Positions 25,152 to 34,946 of a DNA stretch of 64,000 nucleotides are shown piece after piece. Below the pieces are notes generated by a model that saw only the letters and a program-made list of their open reading frames with translations, had not been told where the DNA came from and made no database searches. Numbering within the stretch: position 1 is the stretch's first letter; each line of letters opens with the position of its first letter. The stretch spans positions 124,001-188,000 of the forward strand of contig CAMHSJ010000001.1 of NCBI GenBank assembly GCA_946187935.1. The letters run 5' to 3'. The DNA is from an uncultured Clostridia bacterium. GTDB taxonomy: Bacteria; Bacillota; Clostridia; Saccharofermentanales; Saccharofermentanaceae. A program made the translations under genes and the position numbers.

Positions 25152-26720
25152 TTAATTTGATCCGTGAAGTTCTTTTTCTGCAGTAAGGAGCTTTATGGCA
25201 GCTTCTGACTTGGGGCTTGTAAGTATATCGCCTGTCAGCCCTTCTTCGACGATCCTGCCGCTGTCCATTACGACTACGCGCGGAGCTATCTGCCTGACTA
25301 TATGTATGTTGTGCGTGATAAGAAGGAAGGATGTTCCCTTTTCCCTGTTGATGTCAGTAAGAAGCTTTAATATCTCTGCAGCCGAGCTTGCATCAAGAGA
25401 TGAGAAAGGCTCGTCTGCAACAATGAGCTTAGGGTCCAGCATAAGGCACATGGCGATGGCAACACGCTGCCTCTGGCCTCCTGACAGCTGTCTTGGTCTT
25501 CTGTTAAGATACTTCTCGTCTAGCCCGACTTCGAAAAGGGCAGATAATATCCTTTTCTCTGTTTCCTCTTTCGTGAGTTTGATCCCGGCTGCCTTTAAAG
25601 GTTCGGTCAGATGCCATCTGATCGTATGAGCTGGGTTAAGACAGCTGACGGGATCCTGGAATACCGCTCCGATGTGACTGTCTTTATACTTGATGTCTCC
25701 CGTGTGCGGGATGATGCCGAGGATCGCTTTGGTGAGTGTCGTCTTGCCGCATCCGCTGCTGCCGATGAGGCCTAAGATCTCATGCGGATATATCTTCAGA
25801 TCGACATCCTTAAGGATGGATCTGGCATTATCGTAACCCGCATTCAGTTCGTGCGTCATTAGGATAGGGCTCTTGGTGTAGTCGACCATAGCTCTCTCAA
25901 GACCCAGTATCCTCGGATCGAGCCTCGCGTTCGTGAGGAGTTCTGCAGTGTAACCGTTTTTGGGGTGCGACAGAAGATCCATCGTGTTGTCTTTGTCTAT
26001 GATGCGTCCTTCCTTCATTACCATGACCCTGTCGCAGAAATTCTTAACTGCGGACAGATCGTGGGAGATAAAAAGGATCGTCATGTGCATGGATCTGCAC
26101 AGATCTTTGAGCAGACCGAGGATCTGTACAGTGGTGACAGTATCAAGAGAGGATGTAGGCTCATCGCAGATCAGAAGTCTTGGAGACATCAAGGCCGCGC
26201 TCGCGATGAGGATCCTCTGCCTCTGGCCTCCCGAGAGCTGGTGCGGGTAACGCGTTATGACAGACTCTGGGTCAGGGAATCCGACGGTCTTAAGCATTGA
26301 GCATATCTTATCGTGTCTTTTGGCTTTATCCTTTTCGCCGTGAGCGATGAGAACCTCTTCAAGGTTCTTTCCGATCTTCATGAGGGGATCTAAGGCGGTC
26401 ATGGGTTCCTGGAAGATAACGCCGATGTCCTTGCCCGCGAGCTTCCTTCTGTTTTTGGCGCTCATGCTGACCAAGTCCCGGCCTGCGAATTTGATGGAGC
26501 CGCCCGTTATGACCGCGCCTTCGGGGAGCAGTCCTGCTATGGCCATCGCTGTCATGGTCTTGCCTGAACCTGAGTTGCCTATGAGCCCCAAGATCTCGCC
26601 GTCTCTTACGCTGAAATCAACGTCGTTTAAGACCGGAGCCGGATCAGGATTCTTTCTGGTCGGAAAACTGAGGGATAAGTGATGTACTTTGAGGATGTGA
26701 GTATGTCTGATATCAGGCAT
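25152..26720 (-). CDS. Peptide/nickel-type ABC transporter, fused double ATPase (DppD-DppF like)
   Basis: 522 aa holding two complete ABC domains. The first (about 8-260) has Walker A GNSGSGKT, signature LSGGQRQR, and Walker B LLICDEPTSSLD. The second (about 285-515) has GSSGCGKT, another LSGGQRQR, and LIVADEPFSSLD. DppD and DppF or OppD and OppF are separate proteins in many bacteria; here one chain supplies both. Its start overlaps the permease gene stop by one base. Last gene of the four-gene importer operon. Confidence 0.92.
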   Translation of the reverse strand: MPDIRHTHILKVHHLSLSFPTRKNPDPAPVLNDVDFSVRDGEILGLIGNSGSGKTMTAMAIAGLLPEGAVITGGSIKFAGRDLVSMSAKNRRKLAGKDIGVIFQEPMTALDPLMKIGKNLEEVLIAHGEKDKAKRHDKICSMLKTVGFPDPESVITRYPHQLSGGQRQRILIASAALMSPRLLICDEPTSSLDTVTTVQILGLLKDLCRSMHMTILFISHDLSAVKNFCDRVMVMKEGRIIDKDNTMDLLSHPKNGYTAELLTNARLDPRILGLERAMVDYTKSPILMTHELNAGYDNARSILKDVDLKIYPHEILGLIGSSGCGKTTLTKAILGIIPHTGDIKYKDSHIGAVFQDPVSCLNPAHTIRWHLTEPLKAAGIKLTKEETEKRILSALFEVGLDEKYLNRRPRQLSGGQRQRVAIAMCLMLDPKLIVADEPFSSLDASSAAEILKLLTDINREKGTSFLLITHNIHIVRQIAPRVVVMDSGRIVEEGLTGDILTSPKSEAAIKLLTAEKELHGSN

Positions 26721-27544
26721 CAGTTATCACCTCCGCTCAGTGTTATGCGCAGCCCCTCGGATATGAAGTAGAGTCCGAGGATATAGAGTATCAGCATCAG
26801 CGCAGGGAATATGATGAGCCATGGCGCGCCTGTCATGTAGGCCTGTGCGTCTGCGAGCATCTTGCCGAAACTTGCATCAGGCGGCTGAACGCCGAGGCCT
26901 AAGTAGCTCATTCCTGATTCGAAGAGCGTCATGTTGGCAAGGCCTATTACCGTAGCGGGAAGAAGCTGCGGCATAAGGTTGGGGAGGATGTGCGACGTCA
27001 TGATCCTTACGGGAGATGCGCCCATGACCTTTGCCTGCGTTATGTAGTCGCGCTCCTTGATCTCTAATGTGCCCGTTCTTATTACCCTTGCAAATGTCGG
27101 CGCGAAAACAAGGCCCAGGGCCCATACGACATTAAACATCGATGCTCCGAACACCGCTACTGCCACAAGCGCCAGGAGTATGCCCGGGAAGCACATTATG
27201 CTGTTGTTAAAGAGCATGATGGCGCGGTCTTTGAAACCTCCGAAATATCCTGCGGGAAGTCCCGTAAGGATCCCCAGGAAAGCAGCTATGAAGACTCCTG
27301 CAAATGAGATGAATATCGTATATTTGGATGCGCTTAAGACTCTCGAGAAAACGTCCCTGCCGAAATTATCCGTTCCGAACAGATGAGCGGACGAGGGAGC
27401 CTGGAGCTTGGCAGTCACGTCCGTAAGGTTAGGATCGTACGGAGTGTGCACTATAGATATCAGGAACGCCAGGACAACGATGCCCAGGAGGATAAGGCCT
27501 GTTATGAAAAATGCTGCAGATAATGAAGACTTCTTTGTTTTCAT
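26720..27544 (-). CDS. Peptide/nickel-type ABC permease (DppC-like)
   Basis: 274 aa with six predicted spans. The LFGTDNFGRDVFSRVL segment after the first span is diagnostic of DppC/OppC permeases. The EAA loop reads TQAKVMGASPVRIMTSHILPNLMP. It forms the membrane pore with the DppB-like subunit encoded 10 bp upstream. Confidence 0.92.
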   Translation of the reverse strand: MKTKKSSLSAAFFITGLILLGIVVLAFLISIVHTPYDPNLTDVTAKLQAPSSAHLFGTDNFGRDVFSRVLSASKYTIFISFAGVFIAAFLGILTGLPAGYFGGFKDRAIMLFNNSIMCFPGILLALVAVAVFGASMFNVVWALGLVFAPTFARVIRTGTLEIKERDYITQAKVMGASPVRIMTSHILPNLMPQLLPATVIGLANMTLFESGMSYLGLGVQPPDASFGKMLADAQAYMTGAPWLIIFPALMLILYILGLYFISEGLRITLSGGDN

Positions 27545-27554
27545 CTTGCATCAC

Positions 27555-28520
27555 CTACTTAAGCCTTATCCTGGGGTCGGCAAGCCCCGCGAGGATATCA
27601 GCAGCAAAGTATAAGACCACGGTAATAAGGGCAAGGTAAAAAACCATTCCCGAAAGGAGGGGAAAATCCCTTCTTGCAATCGCTGAAAGAAGGAGCCTGC
27701 CCAGACCGGGGAGATTAAATACCTGCTCTACTATGAGGCTTCCTCCCAATATGTCTGATAACACCAGCGACAGGATGGTGATAGAAGAGACATTGGAATT
27801 CGGCAGAACATGAGTCATGAGGATCTTTATGTTGCCAAGGCCGTGACTCTTTGCCGTCTTAACATACTCCGAGTTGTTCTGCTCGATGATCGCAGAACGC
27901 ATGAACTTGAAAGTCATGGCTATCTTCGGCAGGGCGATGGCAAAAGACGGCAGGATAAGGCTCCCTATGAACATGCCGGGATCCTTTGACGGAGGCGCGT
28001 ATCTGCCGACCGTAAAGATATTAAGGAACTTGGCCGTGAATATGATGAGCAGGAGTGAAAGGACAAAGGGCGGGACTGCAAAGAGCACATGCCCGAGGAA
28101 AGAACACACCTGGTCTCCGATCCTTCCGGGCTTTCTTGCGCTCAGTATCGCAAGCGGATAGGAGATCACTATGACCATTACCGTTGCGATCACGCTCATT
28201 CCTATGGTGACGGGAAGGCGCTCTGCGATCAGTGATATGACAGGGAGCTTATATGCTACTGAGGTGCCGAGGTTGCCCGTGAAAGCTCCGCCCAGCCAGT
28301 TTATGTACTGGACGATGACAGGCTTATCAAGACCTAACTCCGTTCTTAAGCGTGCGATCTGTTCAGGAGACGCGTTAGGGCCTAACATGATGCCGGCAGC
28401 ATCGCCGGGGATAATAGAGAAAGCAGCAAAAGTCAAAAAAGAAACGAGCAGGAGGGTGGCTAAAAGCTCTAAGAGCTTTATCGCCAGATACCTCATATTC
28501 CTGCCCGTTGTTTCTGTCAT
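27555..28520 (-). CDS. Peptide/nickel-type ABC permease (DppB-like)
   Basis: 321 aa with six spans and the DppB markers: an N-terminal LLVSFLTFAAFSIIPGDAA, then RTELGLDKPVIVQYINWLGG, and the EAA loop KTAKSHGLGNIKILMTHVLPN. I keep ATG 28520, which has AAGGGG six bases upstream; an internal ATG eight codons later is a possible alternative. Confidence 0.92.
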   Translation of the reverse strand: MTETTGRNMRYLAIKLLELLATLLLVSFLTFAAFSIIPGDAAGIMLGPNASPEQIARLRTELGLDKPVIVQYINWLGGAFTGNLGTSVAYKLPVISLIAERLPVTIGMSVIATVMVIVISYPLAILSARKPGRIGDQVCSFLGHVLFAVPPFVLSLLLIIFTAKFLNIFTVGRYAPPSKDPGMFIGSLILPSFAIALPKIAMTFKFMRSAIIEQNNSEYVKTAKSHGLGNIKILMTHVLPNSNVSSITILSLVLSDILGGSLIVEQVFNLPGLGRLLLSAIARRDFPLLSGMVFYLALITVVLYFAADILAGLADPRIRLK

Positions 28521-28579
28521 CTTAAACCCCTTAATCGTTTTAAGTAGGTTTATTATATATGTTTTGCGCGAAAAGTGTA

Positions 28580-30097
28580 TTAACCCGCAAGCCTTACGGT
28601 CGACATGTCCTGTACGTACATGGGATATACGTTATATCCTTCAAGTCTCGTGCTTACCGCAGTAAGAGTCGTGGGATCCTGCAGATAGCATGAAGCCGCG
28701 TCCTCTGTCATGATGCGGAGTATCTCGTGATAGAGCTGAGTCTTCTCATTATCATCAGAGATAGTGGGGATCAGTGCGAGCATAGAATCGACATCAGGAT
28801 TGGAATAGTTGATGAAGTTGCCGCTCGCATCAGTGCTGTAGCGCTGGAGCACATCGTAAGGAGCATAGTCACTTGTAAGAGCGATAACTGTGCTCTCGTA
28901 GTTTCTTGCAGTATATACCTCATCAAGCCATGTGCCCCAGTCTACCTGTTCGATGTTGAGGTTAATGCCGACAGCAGAGAGTTCGGATGCGAGCTCGACT
29001 GCGGTATTTACATGGATGAGGTAGTTCGAAGGGACCGTTACCGTAAGGTCAAATCCGTTCTCGTAACCTGCGTCCTTAAGAAGCTGCTTTGCAAGATCGA
29101 TGTTCTGATCGTAGTAGCCGTCAACGGCAGTGTTATAGTACGAACCCATTGCAGGGCTCATTGCAGTAGTCAGAGCTACTCCTGCTCCGCCCATCGTAAT
29201 GTCGATAACGTTAGTCCTGTTTATGGCGTAATTGATGGCGCGTCTTACATCAGGGTTGTTCAAGGGTTCAACTTCGTTGTTCAGAGCGAAGATCTGGACC
29301 ATGTTGGATCCGTTGGATTCAACAGTGAACTTCTCTGCGTCGAGCTGCTGTGCGTGGTTCATGTCGAGATAAGGGAAGATGTCTATGGTTCCGTTCTGCA
29401 GTTCGAGAAGACCTGAATCCATGTCTGCGCAGATCTTGAAAGTGACTGAATCAAGATAAGGCATACCATCCTGCCAGTAGTTCTCATTCTTAACGAGCAC
29501 AACGCTCTGGGCTACTGTGTAGGAATCGAACTTGAAAGGACCTGTACCGCAGGGTGCTGTCTCGCAATCCTCGTAGCCGTCAGGGATGATGCCTACCGTG
29601 AAGTAAGAGAGCATCTCTGAGTTTCCGCCGTCCATTGTTACAGCGACCTTGCCGTCATCTGTGGTCTCAACGGATGTGATGCAGTCTAATTCCGCAACAA
29701 GTGCGTTTCCGTCACCGCCTTCAAGAAGGCCTGCTGCTCTTCTGAGTGAATACGTTACATCGTCTGCATCCAGAGTATCGCCGTTATGGAAGGTTACGCC
29801 CTCCCTTATAGTGAATGTGTAAACAGATGCATCGTCGCTGATCTCTACGCTCTCTGCAAGACAGGGATTGAGCTTGCCTGTGGAGTCAAACTTGTAAAGA
29901 CCTTCGTAGATGTTGAATATGATCTCCTTGTCTCCTGCCGCAACAACTGTATGCGGGTCAAACGAAGACGGTTCCTGGGTGATGCCTACTACAGCATTGT
30001 TGTCTCCTGACACTGATCCGGTCTTGCATGAAGCGAGTCCGAATACTACTGCGAGAGACAAAGCGCAGGATATGGTTTTCTTGATAAGTTCCTTCAT
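28580..30097 (-). CDS. Peptide/nickel-type ABC solute-binding lipoprotein (family 5)
   Basis: 505 aa. The start is ATG 30097, with AAGGAGG five bases upstream; the open frame extends 47 codons further but without a ribosome site. A signal peptide ends in lipobox LASC, so the protein is lipid-anchored outside. Family 5 features include ITQEPSSFDPHTVVAAGDKEI, VTFHNGDTLDADDVTYSL and NPDVRRAINYAINR. It captures the ligand for the permeases and ATPase encoded downstream. Peptide is the likeliest cargo but nickel or another ligand is possible. Confidence 0.92.
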   Translation of the reverse strand: MKELIKKTISCALSLAVVFGLASCKTGSVSGDNNAVVGITQEPSSFDPHTVVAAGDKEIIFNIYEGLYKFDSTGKLNPCLAESVEISDDASVYTFTIREGVTFHNGDTLDADDVTYSLRRAAGLLEGGDGNALVAELDCITSVETTDDGKVAVTMDGGNSEMLSYFTVGIIPDGYEDCETAPCGTGPFKFDSYTVAQSVVLVKNENYWQDGMPYLDSVTFKICADMDSGLLELQNGTIDIFPYLDMNHAQQLDAEKFTVESNGSNMVQIFALNNEVEPLNNPDVRRAINYAINRTNVIDITMGGAGVALTTAMSPAMGSYYNTAVDGYYDQNIDLAKQLLKDAGYENGFDLTVTVPSNYLIHVNTAVELASELSAVGINLNIEQVDWGTWLDEVYTARNYESTVIALTSDYAPYDVLQRYSTDASGNFINYSNPDVDSMLALIPTISDDNEKTQLYHEILRIMTEDAASCYLQDPTTLTAVSTRLEGYNVYPMYVQDMSTVRLAG

Positions 30098-30332
30098 AGA
30101 CGCCTCCTTGAGGTGAAATGTTGATAATATTCTAATTTGATACTGTAAAATGTAAACGGACAATAATATATATATACGAGCATAAACACTGGTCCTGTTT
30201 TGGCAAATGTTCACAAAACATTCAAAATTGTTGTGCACAGAAAATATAAAAAAATATTAATCGGTGGAGTATAATGATAAGGAAATTTTGCCGGGATAGG
30301 CGGAAACAAGTAAGAGGTAGGAGTATTCACTT

Positions 30333-32051
30333 ATGAAGAAATGTCCGGTTTGCGGAGTTATGATGGGTGACAACGTTGCCCGTTGTTCAATGTGTAAGTA
30401 CGATTTCCAGAAGGCTTCCCAGGGTAACACTGATGAGGCTACCAAGGAAGCGCAGCAGGTCCTTGAGCGTAAGGAAGCTGAGAATATCGCAAGAGCTGAA
30501 GCCAAGCGTACAGAAGAAGAGAAGAAGCTTTTGGAAGCTATAGAGAAGCTCCAGCGCGAGTACAACACTCTTCAGGATAAATTCGATTCAGAGAAGCTTA
30601 AGCTCGAGTCAGAGTTTTCGACCATTCAGAAGAAGAAGCTCGATGAGAAGATCGCTTTAGAGCAGGCCGTTGAAGGCATCCGCTCAGATCTTGAGCAGGC
30701 GAGAAATAAGCGTGACGAGCTCCGTGAGGAGTGCGCCAACATGGAAGCTGAGAGCCGTGCAAAGTCACAGAAGGAGCATGACGATCTCATTGCCCAGGCT
30801 CAGCAGCAGCACGATGACATATTAAACGACGCCAGAAGCCAGACCGAGCAGCTCGCCATCCAGGTCGAGAAGGAATACGGCGAGGCCATGAACAAGCGTG
30901 ACGAACTTCTTGCACAGGCCAAGGAAGTTCAGGATTTCCTTGATAATTCCGATAAGATCAAGAAGGAGAAGGAAGACGAGATCAAGGCTTGTGAAGCTCA
31001 GATCCAGAAGCTTAATGACGACTTTGAGAAAGAGAAGGTCAGGATAGCCGAAGAATCCAAGAAGGTTTCCATGGAGGAGGCATCTGAAGCTCTCAAGATC
31101 AAGGATCAGGCTGAGAAGGACAGAGATAAGGCCATAGCTGAGAAAGAGCAGCTCATTGCCCAGGCTGAAGCTGAGAGACAGCAGATCATTGCCGAGCTCG
31201 AGGAGCGCAACAAGAAGGCTCAGGAAGAGCTCGATACCATGACAGAGCAGGCTAAGGGCGTCATGGCTGAAGCTGAGGAGGCTTTAGGCAAGCGTGACAG
31301 CCTCAAGAAAGAGATCGAAGATTTCGATAAGACTGTCAAGGCTAAGCAGAAGGAATTAGATGCCCTTACCGCTGACAAGCGCAAGGAGCTTGATGAGATC
31401 GAGAGCAAGAGAGCCGAAGCAGAGAGCCAGCTCACTGAATTTTACAAGCAGCAGGAAGATCTGCAGGGTGACATCGATGGTCTCAAGGGCCGGCTCGATG
31501 AAGCTAACCGCATAATCGAAGACTCCAAGAATGCTACTGTCCTTGCTGAGGCAGCCGCACAGGAGATCGTACTCAACGCAGAGAAGCAGTCCGTATTCCT
31601 TAAGGAAGCAGCTCTCAGGGAGAGCGAGAAGGGCAAGATGCTCTCACAGATCGAGGAGAAAGAACAGAAGATTAAGGAGATTGAGATGGAAAAGGCTGAG
31701 CTTGAGAAGAAGCTTGCTGCACTTGAATCATCTGTAGCAGCACTTGAGAAGAAGGTTAAGGAAGGCGGCTCCGTAAGCATTGCCTCCGGTCCTAAGGATT
31801 ACTGTGTTGAAGTTATCGAGCACACAAGTGCAGCTGATGTCGACACCAAGAAGCTCGAGACAGTCCTTGACAAGAAGGCAAAGGACGGCTGGACACTCGT
31901 TCAGATCATAGACGATGACGGCGGTAAGCTCTTATCTTCCATGGGCGGTTCATCCGAAACCGCGAGCCTCAGCCTCGGCGGCGGCGGATTCAGCAACCAG
32001 AAGCAGGACAGACTCATCCTCATCTTCGAGAAGCCTCTTAGCAAGAAGTAA
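30333..32051 (+). CDS. Zinc-ribbon, long coiled-coil protein with DUF4177-like C-terminus
   Basis: 572 aa. Residues 1-25 are a CPVCG...CSMCK zinc ribbon. Residues about 45-475 are almost uninterrupted coiled coil rich in Glu, Lys and Ala, with DivIVA/SMC-like heptads. The final ~85 residues (DYCVEVIEHTSA...KAKDGWTLVQIIDDDGG...RLILIFEKP) fit the pattern of DUF4177 domains. No membrane span. A TATAAT lies at 30270-30275 and a terminator follows, so it is monocistronic. Function unknown; a cytosolic scaffold or filament is a guess. Confidence 0.7.
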   Translation: MKKCPVCGVMMGDNVARCSMCKYDFQKASQGNTDEATKEAQQVLERKEAENIARAEAKRTEEEKKLLEAIEKLQREYNTLQDKFDSEKLKLESEFSTIQKKKLDEKIALEQAVEGIRSDLEQARNKRDELREECANMEAESRAKSQKEHDDLIAQAQQQHDDILNDARSQTEQLAIQVEKEYGEAMNKRDELLAQAKEVQDFLDNSDKIKKEKEDEIKACEAQIQKLNDDFEKEKVRIAEESKKVSMEEASEALKIKDQAEKDRDKAIAEKEQLIAQAEAERQQIIAELEERNKKAQEELDTMTEQAKGVMAEAEEALGKRDSLKKEIEDFDKTVKAKQKELDALTADKRKELDEIESKRAEAESQLTEFYKQQEDLQGDIDGLKGRLDEANRIIEDSKNATVLAEAAAQEIVLNAEKQSVFLKEAALRESEKGKMLSQIEEKEQKIKEIEMEKAELEKKLAALESSVAALEKKVKEGGSVSIASGPKDYCVEVIEHTSAADVDTKKLETVLDKKAKDGWTLVQIIDDDGGKLLSSMGGSSETASLSLGGGGFSNQKQDRLILIFEKPLSKK

Positions 32052-32094
32052 TAAGCTCTCTGAGTCAATAACAACAAACAAAATAAAGATATTA

Positions 32095-32127
32095 GTGTGG
32101 GCTGCCTGATGGCAGCCTTCACTTTTT
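32095..32127 (+). terminator. Intrinsic terminator after the coiled-coil gene
   Basis: GGCTGCC, loop TGAT, GGCAGCC, with outer GTG/CAC pairs, followed by five T. Confidence 0.88.
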
Positions 32128-32239
32128 GAAATCGCACAAAAAGTTTTCATTCAGTTGTAAATCCTTTGTGGAAATGGCACATAAAATAATCTATAATGAA
32201 AAAGTTATTGATTTTTTACTTGAAGGGAGGACTTAACTG

Positions 32240-34315
32240 ATGGAAATTTATTCCGCAGACAAGATTCGCAACATCGCTTTATTCGGACACGTTGGTTCCG
32301 GTAAAACAACACTCGCCGAGGCTATTCTTTACTACACCAAGGCTATTTCCCGCCAGGGAAAGATCACCGACGGCAACACAACACTGGATTACGATCCCGA
32401 AGAGATCAAGCGCCAGATGTCAGTTAGCCTCTCGATCGGATGCTGCGAATACAAGGGCAGCAAGATCAACATCATCGACACTCCGGGCGACTTCGACTTT
32501 ATTGGCGAGTCAATGAGCGGCATGAGAGTCGCAGATTCAGGTGTTATCATGATCTCCGCTAAGGGCGGTACTTCAGTAGGTTCCCAGAAGGCTGTTAGAC
32601 TACTTGAGGGCAAGAAGGTTCCTTATCTGTTCTTCGTAAACAGGATGGATGAGCCCAATGCTGACTTCGAGGGCGTCGTTTCACGTATGACAGACCGTTA
32701 CGGTGAGAGCGTTATCCCGCTTTCATTCCCGATCATGGCCGACGGCAAGATGACGGGCATCGTTGACGTCATGAACCGTAAGGCTTTCAGTATCAATGCC
32801 AAGACCGGTGCGTTCGAAGAAACTGAACTGCCCGCTGAATATACAGACCGTATCGATGAACTCCAGGACAGGGTCAACCAGGTCGTAGCCGTTGCAGACG
32901 ATACTCTCATGGAGAAGTATTTTGCAGGTGAGCCTTTCACAGAGGATGAATTCCGCCATGGCGTCCATGTCGGTTTCCGTGAAGGCAAGCTCCACCCCGT
33001 TTACTGCGGTTCCGCATTCATGAACTGGGGCATCGACTTCCTTCTTAACTGCATCGCAAAGGATACACCTCCGGCAGGCAAGAAGCCCGCTCTTACGGCT
33101 ACTCTTCCTTCAGGCGGCACTATGGACATCACATGCAAGATCGCTGATCCTCTTGCAGCATTTATCTTCAAGACGATCTCCGATCCGTTCGTAGGAAAGA
33201 TCAGCATCTTCAAGGTCAACGCAGGAACACTGCGTGCTAACTCCACGGTCTATAACGCTACAAAGGGCAGAGACGAGAGGATCGGAGGCCTGTTCTATTT
33301 AAGAGGCAAGGAGCAGATCGCAACTGACAAGGTAACAGCAGGTGATATCGGCGCCGCGACAAAGCTCGCTGATGCTGACACGAACGATACTCTCTGCGAC
33401 CGTTCACGTATCCTTGAGATGCCTAAGATCAAGTTCCCTTCAACTTGTCTTTCCAAGAGCATCGTTCCCACCAAGAAGGGCGACGAAGAGAAGATCATAT
33501 CAGGTCTGGCAAAGCTTGCTGACGGCGACAGGTGCTTCTCTGTCGAGACAGACCCTGAGACCAAGCAGATGGTCCTCTCAGGTATCGGAGACATGCAGCT
33601 CAAGGTCCTCGTATCACAGCTCAAGTCCAGATATAACGTTGACTGTGAACTCGCACAGCTCAAGGTTCCTTACCGTGAGACCATCCGCAAGAAGGTCAAG
33701 GTACAGGGCAAGCACAAGAAGCAGTCAGGCGGTCACGGCCAGTACGGTGATGTCTGGATCGAATTTGAACCCAATCCCGAGAGCGAAGAACTCGTTTTCG
33801 ACGAGAAGGTATTCGGCGGTGCCGTGCCTAAGAACTTCTTCCCCGCAGTAGAGAAGGGCCTGCAGGAATCCGTTAAGACAGGTATCCTCGCAGGCTATCC
33901 CGTAGTTAATCTCAAGGCTACATTGGTCGACGGTTCCTACCACGATGTAGACTCTTCGGAAATGGCATTCAAGATCGCTGCAAACCTTGCATTCAAGGAA
34001 GGCATGAAGGCTGCTGACGCCATTATCCTGGAGCCTATCTCCAAGGCTGAGATCCATGTGCCCGAGGAGAAGCAGGGTGATATCATGGGCGACCTTAACA
34101 AGCGCCGCGCCAGGATCGTAGGCATCGATGCTGACGAATTAGGTTCAGTCATCAACTGCGCCGTGCCTACGGCAGAGATGCTCGACTATGCGACTGATCT
34201 TAAGTCCATGACGCAGGGCAGAGGCTGGTTCGTTATGAGCCATGCAAGATATGAACCTGCTCCCCAGGACATCGCTGCAAAGGTCATTGCGGCAGCCGAA
34301 GCAGAGGAAAAGTGA
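32240..34315 (+). CDS. Elongation factor G-like GTPase (EF-G2 type)
   Basis: 691 aa with all EF-G domains. G1 is GHVGSGKTTL, where true EF-G has AHIDAGKT; G3 is DTPGDFDF and G4 NRMD. Domain IV begins near HKKQSGGHGQYGDVWIEFEP, and domain V ends the protein. This pattern is that of the EF-G paralogue (FusA2/EF-G2) group found beside the main EF-G in many bacteria. Its precise role, translocation under some conditions or ribosome recycling, is not settled. AAGGGAGG precedes the ATG, and TATAAT lies upstream near 32192. Confidence 0.88.
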   Translation: MEIYSADKIRNIALFGHVGSGKTTLAEAILYYTKAISRQGKITDGNTTLDYDPEEIKRQMSVSLSIGCCEYKGSKINIIDTPGDFDFIGESMSGMRVADSGVIMISAKGGTSVGSQKAVRLLEGKKVPYLFFVNRMDEPNADFEGVVSRMTDRYGESVIPLSFPIMADGKMTGIVDVMNRKAFSINAKTGAFEETELPAEYTDRIDELQDRVNQVVAVADDTLMEKYFAGEPFTEDEFRHGVHVGFREGKLHPVYCGSAFMNWGIDFLLNCIAKDTPPAGKKPALTATLPSGGTMDITCKIADPLAAFIFKTISDPFVGKISIFKVNAGTLRANSTVYNATKGRDERIGGLFYLRGKEQIATDKVTAGDIGAATKLADADTNDTLCDRSRILEMPKIKFPSTCLSKSIVPTKKGDEEKIISGLAKLADGDRCFSVETDPETKQMVLSGIGDMQLKVLVSQLKSRYNVDCELAQLKVPYRETIRKKVKVQGKHKKQSGGHGQYGDVWIEFEPNPESEELVFDEKVFGGAVPKNFFPAVEKGLQESVKTGILAGYPVVNLKATLVDGSYHDVDSSEMAFKIAANLAFKEGMKAADAIILEPISKAEIHVPEEKQGDIMGDLNKRRARIVGIDADELGSVINCAVPTAEMLDYATDLKSMTQGRGWFVMSHARYEPAPQDIAAKVIAAAEAEEK

Positions 34316-34370
34316 ACTTGATTAGATTACATTAAGTTGTTTTACACTTTTTCTACATTTAGTTAATTTG

Positions 34371-34431
34371 CAAGCGGTAGTTAGTATTGTCTAACTGCCG
34401 CTTGACAAAGTAAAATTGAAACGTCTGTAAT
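34371..34431 (+). promoter_or_regulatory. Promoter of the hydrogenase operon with 14-bp inverted repeat over the -35
   Basis: Arms CAAGCGGTAGTTAG (34371-34384) and CTAACTGCCGCTTG (34391-34404) pair over 14 positions with one G-U, separated by six bases. The -35 TTGACA (34402-34407) overlaps the right arm. An 18-base spacer and TGTAAT (34426-34431) follow. No T-run follows the hairpin, so it is not a standard terminator. It looks like an operator for a dimeric regulator or an RNA hairpin at the end of the EF-G2 message. Confidence 0.6.
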
Positions 34432-34460
34432 TATTCCCAAAAGTGGCAGGAGGTAGAATA

Positions 34461-34946
34461 ATGGCAAAGTTAAATGAAGCTGCTGTCGCTCAGATCACTG
34501 AAATATGTCAGCGTCATAAGGATGACAAGACTCCTTTGATGATGATCCTGAGTGACATCCAGAACGAGTACGGGTATATCCCGCTGGAAGTACAGGAATT
34601 GGTTTCCAAGCAGACAGGGATCTCAGTAGCAGAGATATATGGAGTTGTTACTTTCTACTCCTTCTTCTCCCTTACACCTAAGGGAAAGTACGTCATCGGC
34701 TGCTGCCTTGGTACTGCTTGCTACGTAAAGGGCGCTCAGAATGTAATCGACAAGTTCTCTGAACTTCTCGGCATCAAGCCTGGTGAAACATCAGCTGACG
34801 GTCTGTTCACACTCGACGCATTAAGATGCATCGGTGCATGCGGTATCGCTCCGGCTGTCAGCATCAACGGTAAGGTTTACCCTAAGGTTGCTGTTGGTCA
34901 GGTAGAAGGAATTATCGATTCATATAGACAGGAGGCAAAGGCATGA
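34461..34946 (+). CDS. hydC: NuoE-like subunit of bifurcating [FeFe]-hydrogenase (HydC)
   Basis: 161 aa thioredoxin-fold [2Fe-2S] protein of the 24-kDa family. Ligands are in CCLGTACYVKGA and CIGACGIAP. I start at ATG 34461, which has AGGAGG seven bases upstream; the earlier GTG at 34443 lies inside no ribosome-site context. It passes electrons within the HydABC complex. It overlaps hydB by four bases (ATGA). Confidence 0.92.
   Translation: MAKLNEAAVAQITEICQRHKDDKTPLMMILSDIQNEYGYIPLEVQELVSKQTGISVAEIYGVVTFYSFFSLTPKGKYVIGCCLGTACYVKGAQNVIDKFSELLGIKPGETSADGLFTLDALRCIGACGIAPAVSINGKVYPKVAVGQVEGIIDSYRQEAKA

Noticed and set aside
28727..29416. 229-codon frame antisense to the solute-binding protein
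   Set aside because: Unusual Val/Cys composition and full overlap with a clear family 5 binding protein. A shadow frame.
34371..34404. Inverted repeat considered as the EF-G2 gene terminator
   Set aside because: No T-run follows on either strand, and the right arm is part of a -35 box. An operator or structural RNA role fits better, though not proven.
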